Shown here in pieces: positions 1-10,206 of a stretch of 64,000 nt of DNA (position 1 is its first letter; every line of letters begins with the position of its first letter). The position numbers and the translations under genes are program-made. Origin of the DNA: Pseudoalteromonas piscicida (GTDB lineage: Bacteria; Pseudomonadota; Gammaproteobacteria; Enterobacterales; Alteromonadaceae); assembly GCF_002208135.1 (NCBI RefSeq), contig NZ_CP021646.1, positions 3,750,001 to 3,814,000 of the forward strand. The letters run 5' to 3'. The notes below the pieces were generated by a model. The model saw nothing but the letters and a program-made list of their open reading frames with translations, was not told the origin of the DNA and did not search any database.

Positions 1-260
1 CTCAGCTCTCGCGTCCTGCTACCGCCCTAGTACCTACATCCTGTAGGCAAGGCGAAGTTACGCACCAATAGCTGGCTATTGGAAGTGAATTCAACGCAGT
101 TAGCGCTAAAACTGGTTGCTAGAAAGGTATTAATTATCCGAAGCTCAGGTCAAATATTAAGGTCCGGGCCAACCTACTTATGTTCGTATGCATCGTGATG
201 AAAAGAAACTCTGGCTTAAACCTAAAACTAGAGGCTTTACTTTACGTGTTATTAGAAAAG
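1..260. other. Non-coding stretch with clustered palindromes
   Basis: No supportable gene lies between the window edge and the rplQ terminator. Three perfect short palindromes follow one another: CCTACA/TGTAGG (33-47), CCAATAGC/GCTATTGG (65-82) and TTAGCGCTAA (100-109). This could be a dispersed structured repeat or the 3' region of an unseen neighbour. A plus-strand reading frame around 180-298 resembles nothing I can name and runs through the terminator. Confidence 0.4.
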
Positions 261-287
261 AAAAAGCCGAGCTATGCTCGGCTTTTT
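261..287 (-). terminator. Rho-independent terminator of the alpha operon
   Basis: A 12-bp perfect stem, AAAAAGCCGAGC / GCTCGGCTTTTT, with a 3-nt loop (TAT). It lies about 20 bp beyond the rplQ stop codon and is flanked by A and T runs, so it can act in both directions. On the minus strand the stem is followed by a T-rich tract. Confidence 0.9.
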
Positions 288-307
288 TGTGTCTTTAATA
301 AGACTAA

Positions 308-706
308 TTACTCTGCAGACTGTGCGTCTTCTTGAACTTCTTCAGTCGCTGGGCGATCTAGTAGTTCAATGTAAGCCATTGGCGCATTATCACCTGTACG
401 GAAGCCACACTTAAGAATACGAGTGTAACCACCAGGACGATCCGCGAAACGAGGACCGATCTCAGTGAACAATTTACCAACTACTTCTTTATCACGCGTG
501 CGAGCAAACGCTAAACGGCGGTTTGCTACGCTGTCAGTCTTAGCCAGTGTGATTAAAGGTTCAATTACACGGCGCAGCTCTTTTGCTTTAGGCAAAGTAG
601 TTTTGATGATTTCGTGCTTCACCAAAGAACCAGCCATGTTGCTAAACATCGCTTTGCGATGGCTGCTGTTACGGTTTAATTGACGACCACTCTTACGATG
701 GCGCAT
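308..706 (-). CDS. rplQ: 50S ribosomal protein L17
   Basis: This 132-aa protein starts [17 protein letters not shown], the conserved N-terminus of bacterial L17, and the length is typical. L17 is a large-subunit protein near the peptide exit tunnel. It is the last gene of the alpha operon, 39 bp downstream of rpoA, and is followed by the strong hairpin at 261-287. The C-terminal tail is acidic (about residues 119-132), as is common in gammaproteobacteria. Confidence 0.98.
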   Translation of the reverse strand: MRHRKSGRQLNRNSSHRKAMFSNMAGSLVKHEIIKTTLPKAKELRRVIEPLITLAKTDSVANRRLAFARTRDKEVVGKLFTEIGPRFADRPGGYTRILKCGFRTGDNAPMAYIELLDRPATEEVQEDAQSAE

Positions 707-745
707 GACCCTATCCTTCTAACTAAACTAATATAGTAACTTAGA

Positions 746-1732
746 TTACTCAGCTAGGCTTGCAGGTGGCCAGTTTTCTAGGCGCATACCTAGAGATAGA
801 CCACGTGAAGCTAGCACGTCTTTAATTTCAGTTAGAGACTTCTTACCAAGGTTTGGTGTTTTCAGAAGCTCAACTTCAGTACGCTGTACTAAGTCACCGA
901 TATATTGAATTTGCTCGGCTTTCAGACAGTTTGCAGAACGTACAGTTAGTTCTAAGTCATCAACTGGACGAAGTAGAATCGGATCGAACTCCGGTTTCTC
1001 TTCTTTCTCTTCTGGCTCAGAAACATCACGTAGGTCTACGAATGCATCTAACTGCTCAGCAAGGATAGTTGACGCACGGCGGATCGCTTCTTCAGGATCT
1101 AAAGTGCCGTTCGTTTCCATATCGATGATTAGTTTATCTAAGTCTGTACGCTGCTCAACACGAGCTGACTCAACCGAGTACGCAATACGCTCAACCGGGC
1201 TGAATGATGCATCTAGCAACAAACGGCCGATTGGGCGCTCATCGTCATCAGAGGATAAACGACTAGACGCCGGTACATAACCGCGACCACGCTCAACACG
1301 AATGCGCATGCTGATTTCGCTATTGTCAGCAGTTAAGTGACAAATGACATGCTCAGGGTTGGCGATAGTCACATCTCCGTCGTGCTGGATATCAGCCGCA
1401 GTCACAGGGCCTACACCAGACTTAGCCAGGGTAAGGAAAACTTCATCTTTACCTTCTAGAGATACCGCTAGACCTTTAAGGTTTAACAGAATTTCAATGA
1501 TGTCTTCTTGTACGCCTTCTTTCGCGCTGTACTCGTGCAATACGCCGTCAATTTCCACTTCTGTCACAGCACAACCAGGCATAGATGAAAGAAGTATACG
1601 ACGTAGAGCATTACCTAGTGTGTGGCCAAAACCACGCTCTAGAGGCTCTAAAACTACTTTAGAACGCGTTGAGCTTACAGCGTCGATATCGACTAATCTT
1701 GGTTTTAGGAATTCGGTTACAGAACCCTGCAT
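746..1732 (-). CDS. rpoA: DNA-directed RNA polymerase subunit alpha
   Basis: A 328-aa alpha subunit, close to the 329 aa of E. coli. The N-terminal dimerisation/assembly domain (about 1-235) contains the [19 protein letters not shown] signature. An acidic linker (about 236-250, [13 protein letters not shown]) leads to the C-terminal domain (about 250-328), which binds UP elements and activators and holds the [10 protein letters not shown] helix-hairpin-helix region. It sits between rpsD (24 bp upstream) and rplQ in the usual alpha-operon order, so it is co-expressed with ribosomal proteins. Confidence 0.99.
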   Translation of the reverse strand: MQGSVTEFLKPRLVDIDAVSSTRSKVVLEPLERGFGHTLGNALRRILLSSMPGCAVTEVEIDGVLHEYSAKEGVQEDIIEILLNLKGLAVSLEGKDEVFLTLAKSGVGPVTAADIQHDGDVTIANPEHVICHLTADNSEISMRIRVERGRGYVPASSRLSSDDDERPIGRLLLDASFSPVERIAYSVESARVEQRTDLDKLIIDMETNGTLDPEEAIRRASTILAEQLDAFVDLRDVSEPEEKEEKPEFDPILLRPVDDLELTVRSANCLKAEQIQYIGDLVQRTEVELLKTPNLGKKSLTEIKDVLASRGLSLGMRLENWPPASLAE

Positions 1733-1756
1733 TTTATCCTCTCTTAACTCTTAACT

Positions 1757-2377
1757 TTACTTCGAGTAAAGTTCGACGATTAGTTGTTCGTTAATGTCCG
1801 CAGACAGATCAGAACGCTCTGGTAGACGCTTGAAAGTGCCTTCCATTTTCTTACCGTCAACTTCAATCCAAGTTGGCTTTTCACGTTGCTCAGCCAACTC
1901 TAGAGCAGCGATGATACGCGCTTGCTTTTTAGACTTCTCACGAATTACTACTACATCTTCAGGAGTAACTACGAAAGAAGGGATATTAACAACACGACCA
2001 TTAACCATAATCGCTTTGTGGCTTACTAGCTGACGCGCTTCAGCACGTGTACTTGCAAAACCCATGCGATATACAACATTGTCTAGACGTTGCTCTAGAA
2101 GCTGTAACAAGTTTTCACCTGTGTTACCTTTAAGGCGAGCAGCTTCTTTGTAGTAGTTACGGAATTGCTTTTCTAGTACACCGTAGATACGACGAACTTT
2201 TTGCTTTTCACGTAGCTGTAAACCGTAATCAGATAGACGACCTTTACGTGCGCCGTGCTGACCAGGTGCTGTTTCTAGTTTACACTTAGAGTCAATTGCT
2301 CTTACGCCGCTTTTAAGGAACAGGTCAGTACCTTCACGACGACTCAGCTTGAGCTTAGGGCCCAAATATCTTGCCAT
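1757..2377 (-). CDS. rpsD: 30S ribosomal protein S4
   Basis: A 206-aa S4 with the typical start [19 protein letters not shown] and an S4 RNA-binding domain around residues 96-160 ([20 protein letters not shown]). S4 nucleates 30S assembly on 16S rRNA. In E. coli it also represses translation of the alpha operon by binding the rpsM leader; whether that control exists here cannot be judged from sequence alone. Tightly spaced between rpsK and rpoA. Confidence 0.99.
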   Translation of the reverse strand: MARYLGPKLKLSRREGTDLFLKSGVRAIDSKCKLETAPGQHGARKGRLSDYGLQLREKQKVRRIYGVLEKQFRNYYKEAARLKGNTGENLLQLLEQRLDNVVYRMGFASTRAEARQLVSHKAIMVNGRVVNIPSFVVTPEDVVVIREKSKKQARIIAALELAEQREKPTWIEVDGKKMEGTFKRLPERSDLSADINEQLIVELYSK

Positions 2378-2398
2378 GTTCTTTCTCCTAACCTATTG

Positions 2399-2785
2399 TT
2401 ATACGCGACGTTTCTTCGGTGGACGACAACCATTGTGTGGAATTGGCGTCACGTCAGTGATGTTAGTGATACGGTAACCAGCAGCATTCAATGCACGAAC
2501 AGCAGACTCACGGCCTGGACCTGGACCTTTGATGAATACTTCTAGATTCTTAAGACCGTACTCTTGTGCAGCAACACCTGCACGCTCCGCAGCAACCTGT
2601 GCAGCGAATGGAGTAGACTTACGAGAACCACGGAAACCTGAACCACCCGCAGTCGCCCAAGAAAGAGCATTACCTTGACGGTCAGTGATGGTCACAATAG
2701 TGTTATTGAAAGATGCATGAACATGAGCCATGCCGTCAACAACCTGCTTTTTGACCTTTTTACGACGAATTGGTGCTTTTGCCAT
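2399..2785 (-). CDS. rpsK: 30S ribosomal protein S11
   Basis: A 128-aa S11 ending in the conserved [12 protein letters not shown] tail, with the [18 protein letters not shown] segment near residues 22-39. It is part of the 30S platform near the mRNA exit and the P/E sites. It lies 13 bp downstream of rpsM in the alpha operon. Confidence 0.99.
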   Translation of the reverse strand: MAKAPIRRKKVKKQVVDGMAHVHASFNNTIVTITDRQGNALSWATAGGSGFRGSRKSTPFAAQVAAERAGVAAQEYGLKNLEVFIKGPGPGRESAVRALNAAGYRITNITDVTPIPHNGCRPPKKRRV

Positions 2786-2798
2786 AACTTACCCCACC

Positions 2799-3155
2799 TT
2801 ATTTCTTGATAGGCTTGCGAGGACCCTTACGAGTACGCGCGTTAGTCTTAGTACGCTGACCACGTAGTGGTAGCGAACGACGGTGACGTAAGCCACGGAA
2901 ACAACCAAGGTCCATAAGACGCTTGATGTTTAGTGTTACTTCACGACGAAGATCACCTTCAACAGTGTACTTGCCAACTTCTTCACGAAGAATGTCAAGC
3001 GTTTCGTCATTTAACTCGCCGATTTTAGTAGTTTCAGCGATACCTGTCGCAGCTAAGATCGCCTTAGCGCGAGTTTTACCTACACCATAGATGCTTGTTA
3101 AACCGATAACAGCATGCTTATGATCAGGAACGTTAATGCCTGCGATACGGGCCAC
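2799..3155 (-). CDS. rpsM: 30S ribosomal protein S13 (GTG start)
   Basis: S13 of the 30S head, contacting tRNA and bridging to the 50S. I choose the GTG at 3155 rather than the ATG two codons upstream (3161). From GTG the protein begins (M)[15 protein letters not shown] and is 118 aa, the canonical start and length. The AGGAG at the site is 8 nt from the GTG but only 2 nt from the ATG. It is the first gene of the alpha operon, 131 bp downstream of rpmJ. That leader is where S4 autoregulation acts in E. coli. Confidence 0.95.
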   Translation of the reverse strand: MARIAGINVPDHKHAVIGLTSIYGVGKTRAKAILAATGIAETTKIGELNDETLDILREEVGKYTVEGDLRREVTLNIKRLMDLGCFRGLRHRRSLPLRGQRTKTNARTRKGPRKPIKK

Positions 3156-3286
3156 TAACATATCTCCTATAAATAAACTTGATTATCATCTTGCTGGAAA
3201 GCCCGTATAGGATACCCAACCGACATTCAAGTTTTACCAAAGAAACAGGCTAAGTAAAGTTACTCAGCCTGCACGACTTAATTTGC

Positions 3287-3400
3287 TTAGCCTTGCCTTT
3301 GCTTGTGCTTTGGCTCACTGCAGATCACACGTACAACACCTGCACGCTTGATTACTTTGCAGTTACGGCAAATTTTCTTAACGGAAGCACGTACTTTCAT
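3287..3400 (-). CDS. rpmJ: 50S ribosomal protein L36
   Basis: A 37-aa protein read directly from the sequence: it begins [16 protein letters not shown] and ends [10 protein letters not shown]11, C14, C27 and H32 form the zinc ribbon, so this is the zinc-binding (C+) form. It lies just downstream of secY, as in E. coli. L36 is the smallest 50S protein and stabilises 23S rRNA near the peptidyl transferase region. Confidence 0.97.
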   Translation of the reverse strand: MKVRASVKKICRNCKVIKRAGVVRVICSEPKHKQRQG

Positions 3401-3422
3401 TACTCAACTCCGTAAACTGACC

Positions 3423-4751
3423 TTAGCGGCCGTAGCCTTTAAGGTTCGCTTTTTTCAGCACAGAATCATATTGATGTGACATCATATGAGTCTGTACTTG
3501 TGCCATAAAGTCCATGATGACAACAACGATAATCAGAATCGATGTACCGCCGAAGTAGAATGGCGTTTGCCATGCCATAGTCATAAACTCGGGCACCAGA
3601 CAGATAAAGGTTATATACAAAGCACCTGCCAATGTCAGGCGTGTCATCACTTTATCAATGTATTTAGATGTCTGCTCACCTGGACGAATGCCTGGAATAA
3701 AAGCGCCAGATTTTTTCAGGTTATCTGCTGTCTCACGCGGGTTAAATACCAACGCAGTGTAGAAGAAGCAGAAGAAGATAATAGCCGCAGCTAATACCAT
3801 CGCATACAGTGGTTGACCTGGAGTCAATACTGCTGAGATAGCTTGTAGCACATCAGCGACCGGACCTTCACCTTGGCCAAACCAGCTTGCTATTGTACCA
3901 GGGAACAAAATGATACTGCTAGCAAAGATTGGTGGAATAACACCCGCCATGTTAACTTTTAATGGTAAGTGCGTGCTTTGAGCAGCAAATACCTGGCGAC
4001 CTTGTTGGCGCTTCGCATAGTTTACAACGATACGACGTTGACCACGCTCAAAGAACACCACAAGGTAAGTTACAGCGAATACGATTACCGCAATCAATAA
4101 CAATGCTAAAATATGCAGATCACCTTGGCGCGCCATTTCTGCTGTCGAACCAATTGCAGACGGCAGGTTAGCTACAATACCAACAAATATTAGAACTGAG
4201 ATACCGTTACCGATACCACGCTCAGTGATTTGTTCGCCCAACCACATAAGGAACATAGTTCCTGTGACTAAGCTCACTACAGCTGTGAAATAAAAGCCGA
4301 AGCCTGGATTCACAACTAGGCCTTCCATCATATTAGGCAGACCAGTAGCGATACCTATCGATTGGAATGTAGCAAGCACAAGCGTACCATAACGCGTATA
4401 CTGGCTGATTTTCTTACGCCCTTGCTCACCTTCTTTCTTAAGCTCTATCATCGCAGGATGTATGTGCGTTAATAGCTGCATAATAATCGAAGCCGAGATG
4501 TATGGCATAATACCTAGCGCCAATACCGATGCACGCTCAAGCGCACCACCGCTGAACATGTTGAACATCTCAACAATGGTGCCCTTTTGTTGCTCGAAGA
4601 ATTCGGCAAGTACAGCGGCGTCAATCCCAGGGATTGGCACAAAAGAGCCCAGACGGTAAATAATGATAGCACCCAATACGAATAGTAATCGGCGCTTCAG
4701 TTCCGCAAGCCCACTTTGTGCACTTTGCATATCTTGACCTGGTTTAGCCAT
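3423..4751 (-). CDS. secY: Preprotein translocase subunit SecY
   Basis: A 442-aa polytopic inner-membrane protein with ten hydrophobic segments, the channel of the SecYEG translocon. Recognisable motifs are [16 protein letters not shown] near the N-terminus, [23 protein letters not shown] (plug/TM2 area, about residues 68-90) and GERGIGNG-type sequence in the middle (about 178-186). It lies 11 bp downstream of rplO within the spc operon and 22 bp before rpmJ, the standard gammaproteobacterial order. Confidence 0.99.
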   Translation of the reverse strand: MAKPGQDMQSAQSGLAELKRRLLFVLGAIIIYRLGSFVPIPGIDAAVLAEFFEQQKGTIVEMFNMFSGGALERASVLALGIMPYISASIIMQLLTHIHPAMIELKKEGEQGRKKISQYTRYGTLVLATFQSIGIATGLPNMMEGLVVNPGFGFYFTAVVSLVTGTMFLMWLGEQITERGIGNGISVLIFVGIVANLPSAIGSTAEMARQGDLHILALLLIAVIVFAVTYLVVFFERGQRRIVVNYAKRQQGRQVFAAQSTHLPLKVNMAGVIPPIFASSIILFPGTIASWFGQGEGPVADVLQAISAVLTPGQPLYAMVLAAAIIFFCFFYTALVFNPRETADNLKKSGAFIPGIRPGEQTSKYIDKVMTRLTLAGALYITFICLVPEFMTMAWQTPFYFGGTSILIIVVVIMDFMAQVQTHMMSHQYDSVLKKANLKGYGR

Positions 4752-4762
4752 AGCGTACTTCC

Positions 4763-5197
4763 TTAGTCTTCTACCTTGCCTCCGGCAGCTTCGATAGCTT
4801 CGCGTGCACCTTTAGACACTTTCATGCCTTTAACGGTAACAGCGCGTGAAACTTCGCCAGATTTTACAACTTTTACGAACTGGATGTTCTTTTTAACGAT
4901 ACCAGCTGCCTGTAACGCGTTTAGATCTACCACATCGCCTTCAACTTTAGCGATTTCGAATAGATTCACTTCTTTAGACACAAGAGACTTGCGTGAAGTG
5001 AAACCAAACTTAGGTAGACGACGTTGCATAGGCATTTGACCGCCTTCGAAACCAACGCGTACTTTACCGCCAGAGCGTGACTTTTGACCTTTGTGACCAC
5101 GGCCACCAGTCTTACCAAGACCAGAACCGATACCACGGCCAAGACGCTTACCAGCTGTTTTTGAACCTGCAGCAGGTGAAAGTGTATTCAAGTTCAT
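4763..5197 (-). CDS. rplO: 50S ribosomal protein L15
   Basis: A 144-aa L15 starting [13 protein letters not shown], with the Gly-rich basic segment typical of the family at about residues 18-48. An in-frame extension upstream (to 5212) is rejected: the ATG at 5197 gives the canonical start and has an AGGGG ribosome binding site about 8 nt away. That site overlaps the last codons of rpmD. Confidence 0.97.
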   Translation of the reverse strand: MNLNTLSPAAGSKTAGKRLGRGIGSGLGKTGGRGHKGQKSRSGGKVRVGFEGGQMPMQRRLPKFGFTSRKSLVSKEVNLFEIAKVEGDVVDLNALQAAGIVKKNIQFVKVVKSGEVSRAVTVKGMKVSKGAREAIEAAGGKVED

Positions 5198-5201
5198 CGA
5201 A

Positions 5202-5381
5202 TTACCCCTCAACCTTAACCATGTAAGAAACTTGGTTGATCATACCGCGAACTGCTGGCGTATCTTCTAGCTCAACAGTGTGGTTGATACGACGTAAACC
5301 AAGGCCACGTAATGTAGCTTTATGCTTCGGTAAACGACCGATTGAGCTACGTACTTGAGTTACTTTTACTGTGTTTGCCAT
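5202..5381 (-). CDS. rpmD: 50S ribosomal protein L30
   Basis: Translated directly from the minus strand: 59 aa, starting [20 protein letters not shown] and ending VSYMVKVEG. The VRSSIGR and TLRGLGLRR motifs are diagnostic of bacterial L30. The stop codon lies 4 bp before the rplO ATG, and the gene starts 6 bp after rpsE, so it is tightly packed in the spc operon. Confidence 0.97.
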   Translation of the reverse strand: MANTVKVTQVRSSIGRLPKHKATLRGLGLRRINHTVELEDTPAVRGMINQVSYMVKVEG

Positions 5382-5387
5382 GGTGTC

Positions 5388-5894
5388 TTACCCCAAGATT
5401 TCGTCAACGCTAAGACCACGCTTCGCAGCAATACCTTCTGGAGAATTCATATTCTCTAGAGCTGCGATAGTTGCGCGAACGATGTTGATCGGGTTAGTTG
5501 AACCGTATGCTTTAGATAGTACGTTCTGTACGCCAGTTACTTCTAGTACTGCACGCATCGCACCACCTGCAATGATACCTGTACCTTCAGATGCAGGCTG
5601 CATGTAAACTTTAGAACCCGCGTGGCGACCCTTGATTGGGTGCTGTAGCGTGTTACCTTTAAGTTCAACAGTGATCATGTTACGACGTGCTTTTTCCATT
5701 GCTTTTTGAATAGCAGCAGGAACTTCACGTGCTTTACCATAACCAAAACCTACTTTACCAGCGCCATCACCAACTACTGTTAGTGCAGTGAAGCTAAAGA
5801 TACGACCACCTTTAACCACTTTAGACACACGGTTTACCGCGATTAGCTTTTCAGCCAATTCAGGCTGTTGTGCTTTTGCTTCTACGTTAGCCAT
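5388..5894 (-). CDS. rpsE: 30S ribosomal protein S5
   Basis: A 168-aa S5 with the N-terminal double-stranded RNA-binding domain (about residues 13-77, containing [20 protein letters not shown]) and the C-terminal fold with a Gly-rich stretch near residues 107-113. S5 lies at the mRNA entry channel and affects decoding accuracy. It is in standard spc order between rplR and rpmD. Confidence 0.99.
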   Translation of the reverse strand: MANVEAKAQQPELAEKLIAVNRVSKVVKGGRIFSFTALTVVGDGAGKVGFGYGKAREVPAAIQKAMEKARRNMITVELKGNTLQHPIKGRHAGSKVYMQPASEGTGIIAGGAMRAVLEVTGVQNVLSKAYGSTNPINIVRATIAALENMNSPEGIAAKRGLSVDEILG

Positions 5895-5903
5895 TGTCTA
5901 CTC

Positions 5904-6254
5904 CTAGAATTGCAGACCGGCTTCGCGCGCAGCATCAGCTAGCGCCTTCACACGGCCGTGATATTTAAAGCCACTGCGATCAAAAGCGATTTTTTCAACG
6001 CCTTTGTCAGCTACGCGCTCAGCGATTGCTTTACCAACTGCTTGAGCCGCTTCGATGTTGCCTGTGCCTTTAACTGTTTCAACAATTGCTTTTTCAACAG
6101 TAGAAGCAGCAGCCAGTACATTACCCTCAGCATTGATTACTTGAGCGTAAATGTGACGTGGCGTGCGGTGGATAACAAGACGTGTTGTGCCTTGTTCGAT
6201 AATATTTCTACGAGTGCGCTTAGCACGACGTAGACGAGCTGTTTTCTTATCCAT
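5904..6254 (-). CDS. rplR: 50S ribosomal protein L18
   Basis: A 116-aa L18, the 5S rRNA-binding protein of the central protuberance. It starts [17 protein letters not shown] and ends with the conserved [20 protein letters not shown] segment. Ten base pairs separate it from rplF upstream, and nine from rpsE downstream. Confidence 0.99.
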   Translation of the reverse strand: MDKKTARLRRAKRTRRNIIEQGTTRLVIHRTPRHIYAQVINAEGNVLAAASTVEKAIVETVKGTGNIEAAQAVGKAIAERVADKGVEKIAFDRSGFKYHGRVKALADAAREAGLQF

Positions 6255-6263
6255 CGTCTTACC

Positions 6264-6794
6264 TTACTTCTTCTTAGCCTCTTTACGACGCACGTGCTCA
6301 TCAGCGTAACGTACACCTTTACCTTTATAAGGCTCTGGTTCACGGTATGAGCGGATGTTAGCAGCTGTTTGACCAACTAACTGCTTGTCTGCGCCTTTAA
6401 CAACAATTTCAGTCTGGCTTGGAGCTTCGATAGTGATACCTGTTGGGATCTCGAAGTTCACTGGGTGAGAAAAGCCAAGGGTTAAGTCTAATGAATTACC
6501 CTTAACTGCCGCACGGTAACCAACACCTACTAGTTGTAGTTTCTTCTCATAACCATCGTTAACACCAACAATCATGTTGTTGATTAGCGCACGTGCAGTA
6601 CCAGCTTGAGCCCAAGCATTAGCAACTTCACGAGGAGCTGTAGTGATAACGTTGTCGTTTAGTGAAACTTCAACCGCATCGTTGATTGTGCGAGTTAATT
6701 CACCGTTTTTGCCTTTAACTTTGATGTCCTGGCCGTTAATTGTAACTTCAACACCGGCAGGAACATTGATTGGAGCCTTCGCTATACGAGACAT
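6264..6794 (-). CDS. rplF: 50S ribosomal protein L6
   Basis: A 176-aa L6 with the family signature near the C-terminus ([11 protein letters not shown], about residues 153-163) and two repeated alpha/beta domains. L6 sits near the factor-binding stalk base of the 50S. It lies between rpsH (13 bp away) and rplR (9 bp) in spc order. Confidence 0.99.
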   Translation of the reverse strand: MSRIAKAPINVPAGVEVTINGQDIKVKGKNGELTRTINDAVEVSLNDNVITTAPREVANAWAQAGTARALINNMIVGVNDGYEKKLQLVGVGYRAAVKGNSLDLTLGFSHPVNFEIPTGITIEAPSQTEIVVKGADKQLVGQTAANIRSYREPEPYKGKGVRYADEHVRRKEAKKK

Positions 6795-6807
6795 AGTTCC
6801 CCTCCGA

Positions 6808-7200
6808 TTAAGCTACAAAGCCAATGATTTCACCACCAACGCCAGCGGTACGCGCAGCGCGGTCTGTCATCAGGCCTTTAGAAGTTGATACGATAGCGAT
6901 ACCTAGACCACCCATTACCTTAGGTAATTCGTCACGTCTCTTATAGATACGTAGACCAGGGCGGCTAACACGCTGGATGTTTTCGATTACAGCTTTGCCT
7001 TCGAAGTACTTAAGTTCGATAGTCAATTCTGCTTTTACGTCACCAGATACTGCGAAGTCAGTGATATAACCTTCGTCTTTAAGTACCTTAGCTACAGCTA
7101 CTTTCAGCTTTGAAGTTGGCATTGAAACAGATACCTTCTTCGCAGACTGACCGTTACGGATACGTGTGAACAAATCCGCAATTGGATCTTGCAAGCTCAT
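6808..7200 (-). CDS. rpsH: 30S ribosomal protein S8
   Basis: A 130-aa S8 starting [18 protein letters not shown] and ending in [19 protein letters not shown], both conserved. S8 binds the central domain of 16S rRNA. In E. coli it is the repressor of the spc operon, acting at the rplE start; this was not verified here. Confidence 0.99.
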   Translation of the reverse strand: MSLQDPIADLFTRIRNGQSAKKVSVSMPTSKLKVAVAKVLKDEGYITDFAVSGDVKAELTIELKYFEGKAVIENIQRVSRPGLRIYKRRDELPKVMGGLGIAIVSTSKGLMTDRAARTAGVGGEIIGFVA

Positions 7201-7220
7201 GTCTTACTCCCGTGATTCTA

Positions 7221-7526
7221 TTACCAGCTAGCCTTTTTAAGGCCAGGAATTTCACCGCGCATCGCTGCTTCGCGAACTTTAATACGGCTTAAGCCGAACT
7301 TGCGAAGGTAACCATGAGGGCGGCCCGTGATGTTACAACGATTACGTTGACGTGAAGGGCTAGAATCGCGTGGTAAAGACTGTAGCTTTAACACTGCATC
7401 CCAACGCTCATCATCAGATGCATTAACATCGCTGATGATAGCTTTTAACGCAGCACGCTTTTCAGCATACTGAGTAACTAATTTAGCACGTTTTACGTCA
7501 CGTGCTTTCATTGAATTCTTTGCCAT
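7221..7526 (-). CDS. rpsN: 30S ribosomal protein S14
   Basis: A 101-aa S14 of the long, zinc-free form: the C-terminal half has [19 protein letters not shown] with no CxxC pairs. The conserved C-terminus is [10 protein letters not shown]. It assembles in the 30S head. It lies between rplE and rpsH in spc order. Confidence 0.99.
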   Translation of the reverse strand: MAKNSMKARDVKRAKLVTQYAEKRAALKAIISDVNASDDERWDAVLKLQSLPRDSSPSRQRNRCNITGRPHGYLRKFGLSRIKVREAAMRGEIPGLKKASW

Positions 7527-7536
7527 AACCCTACCC

Positions 7537-8076
7537 TTACTTTTTGAATGGGAAGTTGAACGCTTCTAACAACGCACGGCCTTCGTCATCTGTTTTCGCA
7601 GAAGTAGTGATTGTGATATCCATACCGCGAACGCGGTCTACTTTATCATAATCGATTTCTGGGAAGATGATTTGTTCACGTACGCCCATAGAGTAGTTAC
7701 CGCGACCGTCAAAAGACTTTGCGCTAACACCGCGGAAGTCACGAATACGTGGCATCGCGATAGAGACTAAACGCTCTAGGAAATCCCACATACGCTCGCC
7801 GCGTAGGGTTACTTTACAGCCAATTGGGTAACCTTCACGGATCTTAAAGCCAGCAACTGATTTGCGTGCTTTAGTCACTAGAGGCTTCTGACCAGAGATA
7901 GATTCTAGGTCTGCTACTGCGTTTTCTAGAATTTTCTTGTCAGCTAGGGCTTCGCCCACACCCATGTTAAGTGTGATCTTTTCGATCTGAGGGACTTGCA
8001 TGACAGAGCTGTAACCGAACTTCTCTTGAAGCTCTTTTACCACTTTGTCTTTGTACACTTCATGCAGTTTCGCCAT
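7537..8076 (-). CDS. rplE: 50S ribosomal protein L5
   Basis: A 179-aa L5 starting [20 protein letters not shown], with the [19 protein letters not shown] region at about residues 89-104. L5 binds 5S rRNA and contacts P-site tRNA and S13. Spacing to rplX is 15 bp and to rpsN 10 bp. Confidence 0.99.
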   Translation of the reverse strand: MAKLHEVYKDKVVKELQEKFGYSSVMQVPQIEKITLNMGVGEALADKKILENAVADLESISGQKPLVTKARKSVAGFKIREGYPIGCKVTLRGERMWDFLERLVSIAMPRIRDFRGVSAKSFDGRGNYSMGVREQIIFPEIDYDKVDRVRGMDITITTSAKTDDEGRALLEAFNFPFKK

Positions 8077-8091
8077 CGTCTACTCCAACTA

Positions 8092-8406
8092 TTAAATAGT
8101 TTTACCGGTAGACTTGAAGAAACGGACTTTTTTACCGTCTTCAAATCTAAAACCTACACGATCCGCTTTGCCAGTTTCGGCATTGAAAATCGCTACGTTT
8201 GATACGTCGACTGACGCTTCTTTCTCAACAACACCGCCAGCTTGCTGTAGTTGTGGTACAGGCTTCTGGTGTTTCTTGATGATGTTAACGCCTTCAACAA
8301 ATACTCGGCCAGTTTCAGTAACAACTGAAAGCACTTTACCGCGCTTACCTTTGTCTTTACCGGCTAGTACGATTACTTCGTCATCACGACGGATTTTTGC
8401 TGCCAT
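8092..8406 (-). CDS. rplX: 50S ribosomal protein L24
   Basis: A 104-aa L24 with an N-terminal KOW motif (about residues 5-32, [20 protein letters not shown]). It is an assembly initiator of the 50S near the tunnel exit. It starts 10 bp after rplN. Confidence 0.99.
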   Translation of the reverse strand: MAAKIRRDDEVIVLAGKDKGKRGKVLSVVTETGRVFVEGVNIIKKHQKPVPQLQQAGGVVEKEASVDVSNVAIFNAETGKADRVGFRFEDGKKVRFFKSTGKTI

Positions 8407-8416
8407 GATCGACTCC

Positions 8417-8785
8417 TTATAGTACTTCTGGTGCTAGTGAAACGATCTTCATGAACTTTTCAGTACGAAGTTCACGAGTCACAGGGCCGAAGATACGAGT
8501 ACCAATAGGCTGTAAGTTATCATTTAAGATAACAGCCGCATTGCTATCGAAACGGATTAAAGAGCCGTCTGGACGACGTACGCCTTTTTTAGTACGCACT
8601 ACTACTGCGTTTTTAACATCACCTTTCTTCACTTTGCCGCGAGGAATCGCTTCTTTAACAGAAACTTTAATGATGTCGCCAACCGCTGCGTAGCGACGGT
8701 GCGAACCACCAAGGACTTTTATACACTGCACTTTGCGAGCGCCGCTGTTATCAGCAACGTCCAGCTGAGTTTGCATTTGGATCAT
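8417..8785 (-). CDS. rplN: 50S ribosomal protein L14, first gene of the spc operon
   Basis: A 122-aa L14 starting [19 protein letters not shown], the typical start. A strong GGAGG site lies 7-8 nt upstream of the ATG. It is the first gene of the spc operon. Upstream, where most gammaproteobacteria have rpsQ-rpmC-rplP of the S10 operon, there is only a 414-bp intergenic region and a deacetylase gene. Confidence 0.99.
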   Translation of the reverse strand: MIQMQTQLDVADNSGARKVQCIKVLGGSHRRYAAVGDIIKVSVKEAIPRGKVKKGDVKNAVVVRTKKGVRRPDGSLIRFDSNAAVILNDNLQPIGTRIFGPVTRELRTEKFMKIVSLAPEVL

Positions 8786-9180
8786 CTTAATGACCTCCGG
8801 TGTAGTTACAACTCGCCGAGATTTCGTTTAAAATCAAGGCATTTAGGTTAAATTCCACTCAAAAAACTGTGATTATGTCTTTCAAGGGCGGGCAATTGTA
8901 TCAGCAATGTCGCATCAAAGATAGTTCAATTTTTAATTAATTTAACGCGTTAACATGACGTACTGATTACAGTTTGGGGATATGGCGGCAAGTAATCGAG
9001 AATTCAACCACTTGCATAAATATTATACAAATTTTACAGCGAAAATTTTGTTCCAGTTATTGTTTACCCATATCGCTTAGTAGGCTGTGAACAAAAATTT
9101 ATCACCCTTTGAACACAAAAAAGATCAATATTTGCGCAAACAGCCATACAGAGCGACGAGAGAATTTTAGAAAAAAGAGA
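8786..9180. other. Intergenic region upstream of the spc operon
   Basis: An AT-rich stretch with no open reading frame I can support. I looked for rpsQ, rpmC and rplP remnants on both strands and saw none. It holds a candidate minus-strand promoter at 8895-8903 and ends in the terminator of the deacetylase gene. Confidence 0.6.
8895..8903 (-). promoter_or_regulatory. Candidate spc-operon promoter (extended -10)
   Basis: On the minus strand this reads TGATACAAT, an extended -10 element (TG-n-TACAAT), about 110 bp upstream of the rplN start. No good -35 lies at 17 bp, which an extended -10 promoter can tolerate. The function is inferred from position. Confidence 0.4.
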
Positions 9181-9199
9181 AGTCGAGATAAATCTCGAC
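9181..9199 (-). terminator. Terminator of the deacetylase gene
   Basis: A perfect inverted repeat GTCGAGAT-AA-ATCTCGAC directly after the stop codon at 9200-9202, followed on the minus strand by a T-rich run (TTCTCTTTTTTCT). Confidence 0.75.
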
Positions 9200-10039
9200 C
9201 TACGGCTCTCTTTTACTTTTGATGTAATCACCCACATTGCTTACGGTGTCTAACCAATAACCATTTTTGGGGTCCTGTAAGTAAGGAATAAGCTGGTCTA
9301 ACATTTTGGTATCGACGGTGTACATGCCTTTTTCACCCACCTCATGTCCAGCAAGAATTATCCAACTGTTGTTTGCCCTAAGGTGCTCCAGTAACGCTTT
9401 TATTTCTTCAAAACTAACACCGTCCATTCTCACTCCTGTGAGTTGCGCAAAGTCAGTATAAGTTGGGTGGTTAGCGGTTTCATCTAACCACGTGCGGCCA
9501 CTGTCAAAATGCTTCGCAATCACCGGCACATAACTTTTTACTTCAGCGCCGCGACCAACAAAGGTATTACCGCAAGGATATGCAAAGCTTCTGGGGGTTA
9601 CGCCTAAATGCTTTTCAATATATTTTGTAGTGCTTACTACATCGCGTTCTATGTAGGCCAAATCAACCTGTTCCAGTCCTTTGTCCTTTTCCCTCAGCCA
9701 GGCAAAGTTACCAGTACATAAGTGTTCACTGGTGTGGTTGCCTATTTCATGCCCCTGCTTCGCAGCGGCTTGCCACAATGCGAGCTTTTCTTTCAGCTGC
9801 GGTGGCATAACATAAAATGTGCCTTTCACCTTATGGCGATTGAGTAGCGGCACTCCCACATCAACTTGACTTGGTCTTGCATCATCAAACGTAAGGCTTA
9901 TTGCGTTACGAGCATTGTTGGGGTAACTAAAGGTTTGTTCGTTATCTGCCGCTATACTAGACGTATTCACGAGCAGAGCGCTTGCCATTATGGCGGCCAA
10001 ACTGAAGTGAGAAACTAAATTAGAAGATAACTTTGCCAT
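9200..10039 (-). CDS. Secreted polysaccharide deacetylase (NodB homology domain)
   Basis: A 279-aa exported protein. Residues 1-31 form a signal peptide ending near SSIAA. The NodB carbohydrate-esterase-4 fold follows. TFDD (50-53) supplies the catalytic base and metal Asp, H102/H106 (HxxxH) complete the metal site, FAYPCG (152-157) is motif 3 and H232 (LAGHEVG) is the likely catalytic acid His. Such enzymes deacetylate chitin oligomers, peptidoglycan or exopolysaccharide; the substrate cannot be told from sequence. The start has a good AAGGA site. It is monocistronic, closed by the hairpin at 9181-9199. Confidence 0.88.
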   Translation of the reverse strand: MAKLSSNLVSHFSLAAIMASALLVNTSSIAADNEQTFSYPNNARNAISLTFDDARPSQVDVGVPLLNRHKVKGTFYVMPPQLKEKLALWQAAAKQGHEIGNHTSEHLCTGNFAWLREKDKGLEQVDLAYIERDVVSTTKYIEKHLGVTPRSFAYPCGNTFVGRGAEVKSYVPVIAKHFDSGRTWLDETANHPTYTDFAQLTGVRMDGVSFEEIKALLEHLRANNSWIILAGHEVGEKGMYTVDTKMLDQLIPYLQDPKNGYWLDTVSNVGDYIKSKREP

Positions 10040-10206
10040 TTGTTTGTCCTTATTGTTGTTTATCCTTATAACCTATATGAGGCTGTGAGTATGACAAAGT
10101 GTTAAATTTTCAACTTGTTATTTGCGACTAAGCTCAACGCAAATGGTACTAATTTAGGATTTTTAGCGATACACTAACCCCAATAATAAAAGAGAAAGAC
10201 AGCGCT

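Noticed and set aside
127..298. Plus-strand frame ending in KPKTRGFTLRVIRKEKAE, resembling a C-terminal gene fragment
   Set aside because: No start, no family match I trust, and it reads through the rplQ terminator hairpin; at best a decayed remnant.
3156..3161. ATG start for rpsM at 3161
   Set aside because: It would sit 2 nt from AGGAG and add two residues before the universal ARIAGIN start; the GTG at 3155 fits spacing and length.
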